NCBI RefSeq assembly: GCF_018771565.1 | Contig: NZ_CP076326.1 | Location: 2,790,001 to 2,854,000, forward strand | Direction of reading: 5' to 3' | Source: Thermoflexus hugenholtzii | GTDB lineage: Bacteria; Chloroflexota; Anaerolineae; Thermoflexales; Thermoflexaceae | DNA length: 64,000 nt | Part shown: positions 47,935-56,064 of the stretch, piece by piece | Numbering within the stretch: the stretch's first letter is position 1 | Layout of the letters: each line of letters opens with the position of its first letter | The notes under the pieces: generated by a model | What the model saw: only the letters and a program-made list of their open reading frames with translations | Told to the model about the DNA's origin: nothing | Databases searched by the model: none | Position numbers and translations under genes: made by a program

Positions 47935-49947
47935 ATGCGCGCGGCGTATGGGGGCTGGTATAGAGGCGCCCCGCTCTCCGGCCTGGTGCTCGCGCTGCCG
48001 CCGCGCGGCCGCGGGCGGCGGGAACCGCTCTACGCTGTCCTGACCGTGCACGGGGATCCGGGGACGCTCCCCTTCGAAGAGATCGCCCGGTGTTTGCGGG
48101 ACGCCTTCGATCGGCAGGCCGGCAGCCTGACCGGCGCGCTCCGGGAGGCCGTGCTGGCTTTCCATCGCTGGCTTCTGGAGCAAAACCGGAACGCGCCGCC
48201 CGGGGAGCGCTGGGAGGTCGGCCTGACCCTCCTGGCGTTGCGGGAGGAGACGGCCTTCCTGGTGCAGGCCGGCCCGGCCTGGGCGGCCCATGTGACCCGG
48301 GAGGGCGTTCGTGTGTTCGCCCCGGAAGGGGAGCCGCCGGCCACCCTGGGAGCCGCCCGGGCGGTCTCGCTCCATTATGGGATGGCCTCCCTTCGCCCGG
48401 AGGATCGTTTGATCGTGACGGATGGGGTCACGGGCCCTCTGCTGGACCCCGGGGCGTTGATCCCCCTCACGCGCATTCAGAACCTGCCTCTGATCCTGGA
48501 GGCCATCGAGGCTCAGGTGGCCCGCACGGTGGAGCATCCGGTGGCCTTCCTGATCATGGCAGGGGAGCCCGGCCGGGCCGCCGCCGTTTCCCGGCCTCGT
48601 CCTCCAGAGCCGGCCCCGGTGGCTTCGACGCCCGCTTCCCCTGCGCTTCCTCCGACGGTTCAGACCGCTCGAGGCGGGCGCTGGAGGCTCCCGCGACCGC
48701 CGGGCATCCGGTTGCCCTTTTCTGTTCCCCGGGTTCGGTGGCGGGGATGGCCGCGGGTCTCGCTCCCGGCTTCCCCGGGATGGGTGCGGACGCTGGCGAT
48801 GGCCCTCCCCTGGCTGCTCCTTCTCCTCACACTGGGGGTTTACATTCACCAGCGGAGCATCCTGATCGCCAGCCGGTTGCTGGCCCAGGCGCGGGCCGAG
48901 GCGGAGCGGGGGGCGCAGGCTCAGGCGCCCGGAGAGGCGCGCCGGCACTGGGAGGCCGCCCGGGATCTCGCGCAGGCCGCTCAGGGATATGCTTCGCTGC
49001 CGGAGGCGGCGGCGCTGCAGGCTACCGCTCAGGCGCGGCTGGATCAGCTGGATCAGGCGGTGCAACCCCTCCATCCAACCCACCTCGTCACCCTTCCCTC
49101 CGGCCGTCTGCGCCGGATGATCCTGCGGGACGTGGAGCTTTACCTGCTGGATCGGGAGGGGCGTTGCCGGGCGGAGGCTCCCCATCGCGGCGGGTGCGTG
49201 CTCTGGCTGGGCTACGATGAGATCCATCGGGGGCTGCTGAACGAATCCCCGCGGGAGCTGCTGTGGAGCGGGATGATCCTCCAGGGCTATCCCGTGAAGG
49301 ACCTGCTCGACCTGGCCTGGGTGGAGGCGGCGGGGGAGCGCACGGCCGGCGGGCTGATCGTCCTCCACGCCCAGGGCCTGGCGGAGAGCCGGAACCAGAG
49401 CCCGCGCTGGGTGGCCAGCCGCCTGACCCCGCCGGCGGATGGGTTGTTGCGCGCCTATCAGGGCAACCTCTACGTGCTGGATCGCGGGAACGGTCAGATC
49501 TGGCGGCTGCGTCCGGCAGGGGAGGATTACTCCCGGGAGCCCGAGCCGTATCTGTCATCGCCCCGCTCAGACCTGAGCGAAGCGGTGGATTTCCTGGTTT
49601 ACCAGAACGTCTACGTCCTGTATCGGGACGGGCGGATGCGGATGTTCGTGAGGGGGCAAGAGGACGAAGGGTTCCCGCTGCGGGAGCGGCCTTCCCCGGC
49701 GCTGCCGAGCCCGGTGCGCCAGCCGATCGGTCTGCTGATGGATGCCACGGCCCCGCGCCCATGGCTTTACATCCTGGAGCCGGATCGCCTGATCCAGCTC
49801 GGCCTGCGGGGCGATTTCGTCCGACAGATTCGGGGGGAGAAACTGCAGGATGTGATCGCCGCTGCCGTCGACGAGCGGCGGCACCGGCTCTTCTTCCTGC
49901 GCGGCGATGGGTCCCTGTGGGTGGCGGATCTCCCGCCGGTGGAGTAA
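47935..49947 (+). CDS. PP2C-like/propeller-like transmembrane protein
   Basis: 670 residues. Residues 1-210 resemble a PP2C phosphatase fold ('AVLTVHGD', 'LTLLALREETAFLVQAGPAWAAHVTREGVRVF', 'PEDRLIVTDGVTGPL'), but the metal-binding aspartates of active PP2C enzymes are not clearly present. After a Pro-rich linker and a helix at about 286-304, a coiled, Ala/Gln-rich stretch (310-375) and a beta-rich C-terminal half ('GNLYVLDRGNGQIWRLRP', 'NVYVLYRDGRMRMFVRG', 'RHRLFFLRGDGSLWVADLP') suggest an outward-facing propeller. The role is unknown, perhaps signalling. Confidence 0.6.
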   Translation: MRAAYGGWYRGAPLSGLVLALPPRGRGRREPLYAVLTVHGDPGTLPFEEIARCLRDAFDRQAGSLTGALREAVLAFHRWLLEQNRNAPPGERWEVGLTLLALREETAFLVQAGPAWAAHVTREGVRVFAPEGEPPATLGAARAVSLHYGMASLRPEDRLIVTDGVTGPLLDPGALIPLTRIQNLPLILEAIEAQVARTVEHPVAFLIMAGEPGRAAAVSRPRPPEPAPVASTPASPALPPTVQTARGGRWRLPRPPGIRLPFSVPRVRWRGWPRVSLPASPGWVRTLAMALPWLLLLLTLGVYIHQRSILIASRLLAQARAEAERGAQAQAPGEARRHWEAARDLAQAAQGYASLPEAAALQATAQARLDQLDQAVQPLHPTHLVTLPSGRLRRMILRDVELYLLDREGRCRAEAPHRGGCVLWLGYDEIHRGLLNESPRELLWSGMILQGYPVKDLLDLAWVEAAGERTAGGLIVLHAQGLAESRNQSPRWVASRLTPPADGLLRAYQGNLYVLDRGNGQIWRLRPAGEDYSREPEPYLSSPRSDLSEAVDFLVYQNVYVLYRDGRMRMFVRGQEDEGFPLRERPSPALPSPVRQPIGLLMDATAPRPWLYILEPDRLIQLGLRGDFVRQIRGEKLQDVIAAAVDERRHRLFFLRGDGSLWVADLPPVE

Positions 49948-49986
49948 GCGCTCGGATGCCGTTGATCGCTGGACGGAGGTGAACCG

Positions 49987-50871
49987 ATGCGGTCGTTGGG
50001 GTTCATCGGTCTGGGGCGCATGGGAACTCCCATGGCGCGTCGTCTGCTTCAAGCCGGGCACCGGCTCACGGTTCACAACCGCACCCGGTCGAAGGCGGAG
50101 GCGCTGGTGGCCGAGGGAGCGCAGTGGGCGGATTCCCCTCGTGCGGTCGCGCAGGCCAGCGAGGTGGTTTTCATGATGTTGGCGGATTCCCAGGCCAGCG
50201 AGGCCGTGCTGACGGGACCGGAGGGGGTGCTGGCGGGTGCCCGGGAGGGACTGATCGTGGTGGATATGAGCACCATCGCGCCTGCGGTTTCCCGGCGCCT
50301 CGCTGAGCAAGCGGCGCGTCAAGGGGTGACGATGCTGGACGCGCCGGTATCCGGCAGCGTGGGCCCGGCGACGGAGGGAACGCTCACGATCTTCGTGGGA
50401 GGGCCTCGGGAAGCCTTCGAGGCGGTCCGGGATCTGCTCGGGATCCTGGGGCGGGATATCCATTACGTGGGGGAGAACGGGATGGGGTGCGCAGTGAAGC
50501 TGGCCGTGAACCTCATCCTCGGCGTCTCGATCCAGGCGCTGGGGGAGGCCTTCGCCCTGGGGGCCCGGGCAGGGATCCCGCCGGCCCGGTTGTGGGAGAT
50601 CCTGTCGGATCTGGCGGTGATCTCTCCATCGCTTCGCAACAAGGGTGGGAAGATCGTCCAGGGGGATTTCGCGCCCTCTTTCGCCCTCCGGCTGATGGAG
50701 AAAGACCTGGGCCTGATCGTCGAGTTCGGCCGCCAGGTGGGTGCCTCGACGCCTCTGGCCGCCGTCGCCCAGCAGACGTTCCTGGCGGCCCGGGAGCACG
50801 GATGGGCGGAGGCGGATTACTCCGCCATCGCGGCATGGTTGCTGGATCAGCGGCCGCTGAATGCGGGATGA
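49987..50871 (+). CDS. Beta-hydroxyacid dehydrogenase (3-hydroxyisobutyrate dehydrogenase family)
   Basis: 294 residues. Motifs in order: 'LGFIGLGRMGTPMARRLLQAGH' (NAD(P) loop), 'VVDMSTIAP', 'LDAPVSGSVGPATEGTLTIFVGG' (substrate loop), 'GMGCAVKLAVNLILG' with the catalytic Lys, and 'KDLGLIVEFG'. Family members oxidise 3-hydroxyisobutyrate, tartronate semialdehyde, glyoxylate or succinic semialdehyde; the substrate cannot be assigned here. GGAGG lies 6 bases before ATG. Confidence 0.9.
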   Translation: MRSLGFIGLGRMGTPMARRLLQAGHRLTVHNRTRSKAEALVAEGAQWADSPRAVAQASEVVFMMLADSQASEAVLTGPEGVLAGAREGLIVVDMSTIAPAVSRRLAEQAARQGVTMLDAPVSGSVGPATEGTLTIFVGGPREAFEAVRDLLGILGRDIHYVGENGMGCAVKLAVNLILGVSIQALGEAFALGARAGIPPARLWEILSDLAVISPSLRNKGGKIVQGDFAPSFALRLMEKDLGLIVEFGRQVGASTPLAAVAQQTFLAAREHGWAEADYSAIAAWLLDQRPLNAG

Positions 50872-50911
50872 TCCGTCGCCTCCGAATCCTGGCCGGGAAG
50901 GCAGGTCGGAG

Positions 50912-52327
50912 ATGTGGGAGTCGGATCCACAAGCCCGATGGATCTCGCCGGAGGAGGCCGGGCTGACCGAGCGGGAGCAGGAGATCCTCCGCCTGGTGGC
51001 GCAGGGCCTGGCCAACAAGGAGATCGCTTACCGGCTCGGCATCAGCCAGAACACGGTGAAGGTCCACCTCCGGAACATCTTCTCCAAGACCAACCTCCAG
51101 TCCCGGACCGAGGCGGCGATGTATGCGGTCCGCTTCGGCCTGGCCGACATCCGCCCCTCGCTTCCGGAGGCGGTGGAGGCTCCCGCAAGCGCCCTCCCCG
51201 AGGCGCTTTCCTCCGGGGAGGCCGTCGCCGGGCCGGAGGAGCCCGCAACGCTCCCGGAGCCGATCCCGGCGGAGCCGGCGGGATCGGCCTTCGTGGTTTT
51301 CCCGCTCTGGAAGGCGGCGGTGCTGATGGTCGGGATGATCATGGGGATCCTCTGGGCGCTGACGCCCATCCCGGCCCGGACGGAGGCCCCGGCGGTGAGC
51401 TTCGCAGGGGATCAGCCGGGCCAGGGGGTGGAGCGCGCCGGGACCCTCCCCCGCTGGAAGCTGGTGAGCCAGATGCCGGCCCCCCGGGCGCGCTTCGCCC
51501 TGGTCCGATGGGGAGAGGAGCTGATCGCCATCGCCGGGGAGGCGCCTGAGGGGATCACGGATCGGGTGGAGCGCTTCGATCTCCGACAGGAGGTATGGCG
51601 CCGCGGAGCTCCCAAGCCTCATCCGGTGGCGGCCGTCGCGGCGGGGGTGATCGGGGGGCGCGTTTATGTGCCGGGCGGGGTGAATCCCCAGGGTCAGCCC
51701 ATCGATCGACTGGAGATCTACGATCCCGCATCGGATCGATGGTCGGAGGGACCGGCGCTCCCCTCCCCGCTGGCGGCATATGCGCTGGCCGTGGCGGAGG
51801 ATCGCCTTTACCTGTTCGGAGGATGGGACGGCCGTCGCCTGCGCGGAGAGGTGTGGATGCTGGATCCCGGCCGCGGCCTCTGGCAACCCCGCGCGCCGAT
51901 GCCCACGCCCCGCGCCTTCGCCGCCGCGGCAGCCCTCGGCGATGCGATCTATGTGGTGGGCGGTTACGATGGGCAGCGGGAGCTGGCTGTCTGCGAACGC
52001 TATCGGGTGGAGGCCGACCGCTGGGAGCCGTGCCCGCCGTTGAACGTGGGGCGGGGCGGGCTGGCGCTGGCGGCCAGCGACGGATACCTCTTCGCCCTTG
52101 GAGGCGGATGGCGGATCCCCCTGGCATTCAACGAGCGCTATCAGCCCGGCGAGACCGGATGGGTGCCTCTGGAAACCCCCATCGTGGGGACATGGCGGAA
52201 CCTGGCTGCCGTCGCCGCCGACGGGGCGATCTGGATCCTGGGGGGCTGGAGCGGGGAGCTGCGGGCCGGGCTCTGGCGCTTCACTCCTTTCCCCTTCCGG
52301 CTCTTCCTGCCGGCCACGCAACGCTGA
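50912..52327 (+). CDS. Membrane-spanning LuxR-type regulator with an extracytoplasmic Kelch propeller
   Basis: 471 residues. Residues 15-75 are a LuxR/GerE helix-turn-helix: 'LTEREQEILRLVAQGLANKEIAYRLGISQNTVKVHLRNIFSKTNL'-type sequence. An acidic Pro-rich linker leads to a single transmembrane helix at about 134-152. Residues 183-465 are five to six Kelch blades ('VYVPGGVNPQGQPIDRLEIYDPASDRW', 'LYLFGGWDGRRL', 'IYVVGGYDGQREL', 'IWILGGWSGEL'). Topology puts the DNA-binding domain inside and the propeller outside, so it looks like a one-component sensor in the manner of ToxR or CadC. ATG 50912 has GGAG upstream; the frame extends to 50861. Confidence 0.85.
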   Translation: MWESDPQARWISPEEAGLTEREQEILRLVAQGLANKEIAYRLGISQNTVKVHLRNIFSKTNLQSRTEAAMYAVRFGLADIRPSLPEAVEAPASALPEALSSGEAVAGPEEPATLPEPIPAEPAGSAFVVFPLWKAAVLMVGMIMGILWALTPIPARTEAPAVSFAGDQPGQGVERAGTLPRWKLVSQMPAPRARFALVRWGEELIAIAGEAPEGITDRVERFDLRQEVWRRGAPKPHPVAAVAAGVIGGRVYVPGGVNPQGQPIDRLEIYDPASDRWSEGPALPSPLAAYALAVAEDRLYLFGGWDGRRLRGEVWMLDPGRGLWQPRAPMPTPRAFAAAAALGDAIYVVGGYDGQRELAVCERYRVEADRWEPCPPLNVGRGGLALAASDGYLFALGGGWRIPLAFNERYQPGETGWVPLETPIVGTWRNLAAVAADGAIWILGGWSGELRAGLWRFTPFPFRLFLPATQR

Positions 52328-52360
52328 GGGCTGAGTTTCGATTCCGGATCGAGATCCTCG

Positions 52361-52969
52361 ATGTCCATCTGGCTGCTCATCCCGATCAAGCGCCTGGAGC
52401 GCTCCAAGTCGCGGATGGCCTCCGCTCTCCCTCCCTCCGCGCGGCAGCGCCTGGCCTGGCGTCTGGCGCGACGGACCCTGCGGGTGGTCGCCCGCGTGCC
52501 GGAGGCGCATCCGCTGGTGATCAGCGCGGACCTGCGGGTGCTGGCCCTGGCGCGCGGCCTGGGGCTGGATACGTATTTCGATGTCTGGGAGGATCTCAAC
52601 CGGGCCCTCACGGCCGCCCGCCGCTACGCGGTCCGTCACGGCGCGGAGGCCATCGGCGTGCTCCCGGTGGATCTGCCCGGGCTGACGGTGGAGGCCGTCC
52701 GCGACCTGCTCCGGGCCGGGTTCTCCGATCGCGGTTTGGTTCTGGTCCCGGATCGCTGGGGGCAGGGGACCAACGCCCTGCTGGTTCGCCCGCCGGAGGC
52801 GATCCCCTTTCGGTTCGGGCCGGGGAGCCTGGAGGCCTTCCGGGCGCAGGCGGAGGCCATCGGCCTCCCGGTGCGCATCCTTCCCCATGAGGTCCTGGCT
52901 TACGATCTCGACACCCCCGCGGACTGGACGGCGTGGCGCGCCCGACAGGCGATCCGGAAGGCGGACTGA
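52361..52969 (+). CDS. cofC: CofC-like phospholactate/phosphoenolpyruvate guanylyltransferase (F420 synthesis)
   Basis: 202 residues. 'LIPIKRLERSKSRMA' is the nucleotide-binding start; 'GVLPVDLPGL', 'VLVPDRWGQGTNALLVRPPEAIPFRFGPGSLEAFRAQAEA' and 'YDLDTPADW' are CofC/FbiD signatures. It makes the activated lactyl or enolpyruvyl donor for coenzyme F420. No other F420 gene is in the window. It follows the LuxR-Kelch gene by 33 bases. Confidence 0.9.
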   Translation: MSIWLLIPIKRLERSKSRMASALPPSARQRLAWRLARRTLRVVARVPEAHPLVISADLRVLALARGLGLDTYFDVWEDLNRALTAARRYAVRHGAEAIGVLPVDLPGLTVEAVRDLLRAGFSDRGLVLVPDRWGQGTNALLVRPPEAIPFRFGPGSLEAFRAQAEAIGLPVRILPHEVLAYDLDTPADWTAWRARQAIRKAD

Positions 52970-53052
52970 AATCGGTCGTCCGACGCGGAGGGGATCCGAC
53001 CAGCGGGGCCCGGCTCTCCGTCTCCGGGCGGACGGGGGGATCCTGCAGGTTG

Positions 53053-53061
53053 TGCTACAAT
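53053..53061 (+). promoter_or_regulatory. Extended -10 promoter element before the DarA-like genes
   Basis: TGC-TACAAT (TGn plus five of six -10 bases), about 30 bases before the ATG at 53091. No clear -35 is visible, as expected for extended -10 promoters. Confidence 0.5.
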
Positions 53062-53090
53062 GGCTGCAACCGTGCGCGGGAGCGGGCCGG

Positions 53091-53411
53091 ATGAAACTGA
53101 TCCTCGCCATCATCCAGGACGAAGACGCCCCTTCCACCGTCCAGGCCCTGGTGGAGCGCGGCTACCGGGTGACCCGCATCGCCTCGACAGGGGGCTTTCT
53201 GCGCCAGGGGAACACCACCCTGCTCATCGGGGTGGAGGATCCCCGGGTGGAGGAGGTGGTGGAGATCTTCCGGCGGTGCTGCCGGACCCGCACGGCCTAC
53301 CTGCCGGTGGCGGTGGAGGCCACGGGGCTGCTCCAGGCCCACATGATTGAGGTGGAGATCGGGGGCGCCACGCTCTTCGTCCTGGACGTCGAGCGCTTTG
53401 AGTCCCTCTGA
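53091..53411 (+). CDS. DarA-like (PII-fold) cyclic-di-AMP receptor
   Basis: 106 residues, end-to-end match to the DarA/PstA family: 'MKLILAIIQDEDAPSTVQALVERGYRVTRIASTGGFLRQGNTTLLIGVEDPRVEEVVEIFRRCC', ending 'GGATLFVLDVERFE'. The 'ASTGGFLRxGNTTLLIG' segment forms the ligand site in DarA. These trimers of ferredoxin-like PII fold bind c-di-AMP and signal to unknown partners. A shorter paralogue starts 13 bases downstream. Confidence 0.9.
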   Translation: MKLILAIIQDEDAPSTVQALVERGYRVTRIASTGGFLRQGNTTLLIGVEDPRVEEVVEIFRRCCRTRTAYLPVAVEATGLLQAHMIEVEIGGATLFVLDVERFESL

Positions 53412-53424
53412 GGGGGGAAGGGGC

Positions 53425-53685
53425 GTGAAGCTGATCCTGGCGGTGCTGCCGGAGCGGGCCGCGACCCTGGCCTCCGATCGGCTGGTGGCCCAGGGGTATC
53501 GGGTGACCCGCCTGGCCTCCACGGGCGGTTTCCTGCGTCGGGGCAACGTCACCCTGCTCATCGGCGCGGAGGAGCATCAGGTGGAGACGGCCTTGCGCCT
53601 CCTGCGGGAGGCCCGACAGCAGGCCCGCGGGGAGCCGGGAGGGATCGCCATCGTGCTGAACGTCTCCGGCTTCGAACGATTTTAG
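53425..53685 (+). CDS. Second, shortened DarA-like PII-fold protein
   Basis: 86 residues. 'VKLILAVLPERAATLASDRLVAQGYRVTRLASTGGFLRRGNVTLLIGAEEHQVETALRLLREARQQ' aligns with the upstream protein, including the 'ASTGGFLRRGN' site, but the segment between helix 2 and the last strand (the large B-loop of DarA) is about 20 residues shorter. GTG start with GAGGGGGGAAGG before it. It is probably a tandem-duplicate subunit; homo- or hetero-trimers are possible. Confidence 0.85.
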   Translation: MKLILAVLPERAATLASDRLVAQGYRVTRLASTGGFLRRGNVTLLIGAEEHQVETALRLLREARQQARGEPGGIAIVLNVSGFERF

Positions 53686-53703
53686 CCGTCCAGGAGCGCG
53701 CCC

Positions 53704-54708
53704 ATGGGAACCGAATGGCGGTCGCTGGCGCAGGTGAAAGCTTCCCATCTCCCCCGATTGCTGACCCGTCGCCACGTCGTCGGGGTGGGGATCGGCTATA
53801 AAGTGAAGGGCGGACAGACCCTCGATGTCCTCAGCGTGGTGGTCTCGGTGGAGCGGAAGGTCCCCGCGGCCCAGCTGGCCCCCTCGGACCTGATCCCCCC
53901 GACGCTGGATGGGTTCCCCACCGATGTGGTGGAGACAGGGCGGTTCCGGGCCTTCCAGGATCCGACCCGCCGCTACCGCCCGGCCCCGCCCGGCGTCTCC
54001 ATCGGCCATCCCCTGGTCACCGCTGGGACCTTCGGCTGCGTCGTGCGGCGAGGGAGCGAGGTCTTCATCCTGAGCAACAACCACGTGCTGGCGGCCACCA
54101 ACCGTGGGCGGCCCGGAGATCGGATCCGGCAGCCCGGCCCGGTGGATGGAGGGACGGTGGCGGACGAGATCGCCGAGCTGGTGGAATTCGTCCCCATCCG
54201 GTTCGGGGATGAACCGGCCACCTGCCCGTGGGCGGAGTGGTTCGTGCGATGGCTGAACGAGTTGTTGCGCTGGATCGGCTCCTCCCATCGCTTACAGGCC
54301 GTGCGGACCGCGGCGGCCTTCAACGAGGTGGACGCGGCCATCGCCCGTCCGCTGAACCCGAACGACATCACCCCGGCCATCCTGCAAATCGGGATCCCGA
54401 AAGGCGTGGCGGATCCCACGCTGGGCATGGAGGTGCAGAAGTTCGGGCGGACGACCCGCTACACCCGCGGGCGGATCCTCCAGGTGGACGTCACCGCCAA
54501 TGTGGATTACGACGGGCGCATCGCGACGTTCCAGGGCCAGGTCATGGCGGGGGCGATGAGCGCCCCCGGGGACTCCGGGTCCGCCATCCTGGACATGAAC
54601 GGTCGCCTGGTGGGGTTGCTGTTTGCGGGCTCCGAGACCACGACCCTGATCCACCCCATCGGGCGGGTCCTCCAGGCCCTGCGGGTGGAGGCGGTGGTGG
54701 AAGGCTGA
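53704..54708 (+). CDS. Trypsin-fold serine protease resembling plant NAL1
   Basis: 334 residues with a chymotrypsin-type triad: His in 'FILSNNHVLAAT', Asp in 'FNEVDAAIARPL' and Ser in 'APGDSGSAILDMNGRLVGLLFAG'. No signal peptide is visible, so it is probably cytoplasmic. The N-terminal 95 residues ('VVGVGIGYKVKGGQTLDVLSVVVSVERKVP') follow the pattern seen in NAL1-like bacterial proteins. Substrate unknown. It lies 18 bases after the second DarA-like gene and 25 before the Amt-like gene, in one likely operon. Confidence 0.8.
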   Translation: MGTEWRSLAQVKASHLPRLLTRRHVVGVGIGYKVKGGQTLDVLSVVVSVERKVPAAQLAPSDLIPPTLDGFPTDVVETGRFRAFQDPTRRYRPAPPGVSIGHPLVTAGTFGCVVRRGSEVFILSNNHVLAATNRGRPGDRIRQPGPVDGGTVADEIAELVEFVPIRFGDEPATCPWAEWFVRWLNELLRWIGSSHRLQAVRTAAAFNEVDAAIARPLNPNDITPAILQIGIPKGVADPTLGMEVQKFGRTTRYTRGRILQVDVTANVDYDGRIATFQGQVMAGAMSAPGDSGSAILDMNGRLVGLLFAGSETTTLIHPIGRVLQALRVEAVVEG

Positions 54709-54733
54709 GGAGGTTTCAGGAGGCGCATCGGCG

Positions 54734-56038
54734 ATGGACGGCTTCGCGTGGGGGTGGCCTCTGGGGATCATGGGGGTGCTGTGGGCCGGGATGAGCGAGG
54801 AGGAGGCCCGCCGGGCGCTGGTGCGAGGGCTCTCCGCCGGGGTGGCGGCGTGGCTGATGTGGGCTCTGGTGGGCTTCGGCTTCGCCTACGGGGGCCTCGG
54901 CCTGTGGGTGGAGGAGCCGGGGTTCGCGGCGCTGCGTCGGGTTTACACCCTGGGGGCGGACCCCCAACCCCTCTGGAGCCTGATGGGGCTCAGCGGGTTT
55001 CTCTTCCGGGGCGTGGAGGGATCGCCCCAGGCCGCGACCCTATGGGGCCACGCCGCCCTGGCCGTGCTCTCCGCCGCCCTCCTGCTGGGGATGGGCATGG
55101 AGGGTTTCTCTCCGCTCATCGCCGCGGCGGCGGGGGCCTGGCTGGGAGGCTTCCTGTTGCCGCTGGGCATCCACTGGGTGTGGGGGAACGGATGGCTCAG
55201 CCGCCTGGGGCTCACCCTGAGCCTGGGTCACGGAGTGGTGGATCCGGCGGGGTCCGGTGTGCTGTTCGCCCTCGCCGGCGGGGCGCTCCTCGGGCTGCTT
55301 CTCCCCTGGGGCCGGCGGACTCCGCAGCCGGAGCACGCTTTCCCCCCGGTGCACCTCCCGTTGCTGGGCGGGTGGGGGAGCTGGTTGCTCGGTGGAGGCT
55401 GGCTGGCCTGGCTGCGCGCGGATCCCCTGGCAGCGGCCCATCCGGCTCTGGAAAGCTCCCTGCTGGCCCGGAACGCCATGCTGGGGGCGATGGGCGCGGC
55501 CCTCGGGGCTGGGGTCTACACCGCCTTCGTCGCCCGGGAGGTGGACCTCCTGATGCTGATCCGGGCCATCGCCGTGGGGTGGATCGCCGGGATGGCCGCA
55601 GCGCCTTTCACCGGTCCCTGGCAGGCGATGGGCTGGGGGATCCTGGTGGGCCTGGCCACGCCCGGGATGATCTACGCCCTGCGCCGCGGGGGGATGGCCG
55701 TCCAGAGCCTGGCGCTGCTCTATGGGGCAGCGGGGGTCCTGGGGGTGCTGGCGGTGGGGATTCTGGCCGATGGCCGGGCCGGAGTCGGCTGGAACGAGGT
55801 GGGGAAATCGGCCTTCATGGGGCATCCGGGGCTGGGCGTGGTGGGGGTTCCCGGCTGGGGGCAGCCGGCGGATCCGGGCCAGCTCACCGCCCAGGCCGTC
55901 GGGGCCCTCGTGCTGGTCCTGTGGGGGTTCCTCGGCATGGGCGGCCCCGCGGCGCTGCTGCGCTGGGGATGGCAGCGGTGGGCCCGGCATCGAGGCCCGC
56001 TTCCGGCCTCCGGGGAGACCTCCGAAAACCGGGGATGA
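54734..56038 (+). CDS. Amt-like membrane protein lacking the pore histidines
   Basis: 434 residues and about 11 hydrophobic helices. Several segments track the ammonium transporter family: 'GIHWVWGNGWLSRLG' (Amt HWVWGGGWL), 'GVVDPAGSGVLFALAGGALLGLLLPWG' (Amt ALDFAGGTVVHINAGVAALV), 'WIAGMAAAPFTGPWQAMGWGILVGLATPGMIY' and 'LALLYGAAGVLGVLAVGILADG' (Amt VFGVHGVGGILGTLLTG). The two pore histidines fall on Phe and Tyr/neighbouring residues, so conduction of ammonia as in AmtB is doubtful. Function unknown; possibly a sensor or a channel for another solute. Two PII-fold genes lie nearby upstream. Confidence 0.65.
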   Translation: MDGFAWGWPLGIMGVLWAGMSEEEARRALVRGLSAGVAAWLMWALVGFGFAYGGLGLWVEEPGFAALRRVYTLGADPQPLWSLMGLSGFLFRGVEGSPQAATLWGHAALAVLSAALLLGMGMEGFSPLIAAAAGAWLGGFLLPLGIHWVWGNGWLSRLGLTLSLGHGVVDPAGSGVLFALAGGALLGLLLPWGRRTPQPEHAFPPVHLPLLGGWGSWLLGGGWLAWLRADPLAAAHPALESSLLARNAMLGAMGAALGAGVYTAFVAREVDLLMLIRAIAVGWIAGMAAAPFTGPWQAMGWGILVGLATPGMIYALRRGGMAVQSLALLYGAAGVLGVLAVGILADGRAGVGWNEVGKSAFMGHPGLGVVGVPGWGQPADPGQLTAQAVGALVLVLWGFLGMGGPAALLRWGWQRWARHRGPLPASGETSENRG

Positions 56039-56064
56039 GCCGCTCGGCGGTCGGGGGCTTCCCA

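Noticed and set aside
47935-49368. Long minus-strand open frame over the peptidase and PP2C-like genes
   Set aside because: It is an antisense shadow of high-GC coding sequence with low-complexity Arg/Pro/Gly content and no ribosome site.
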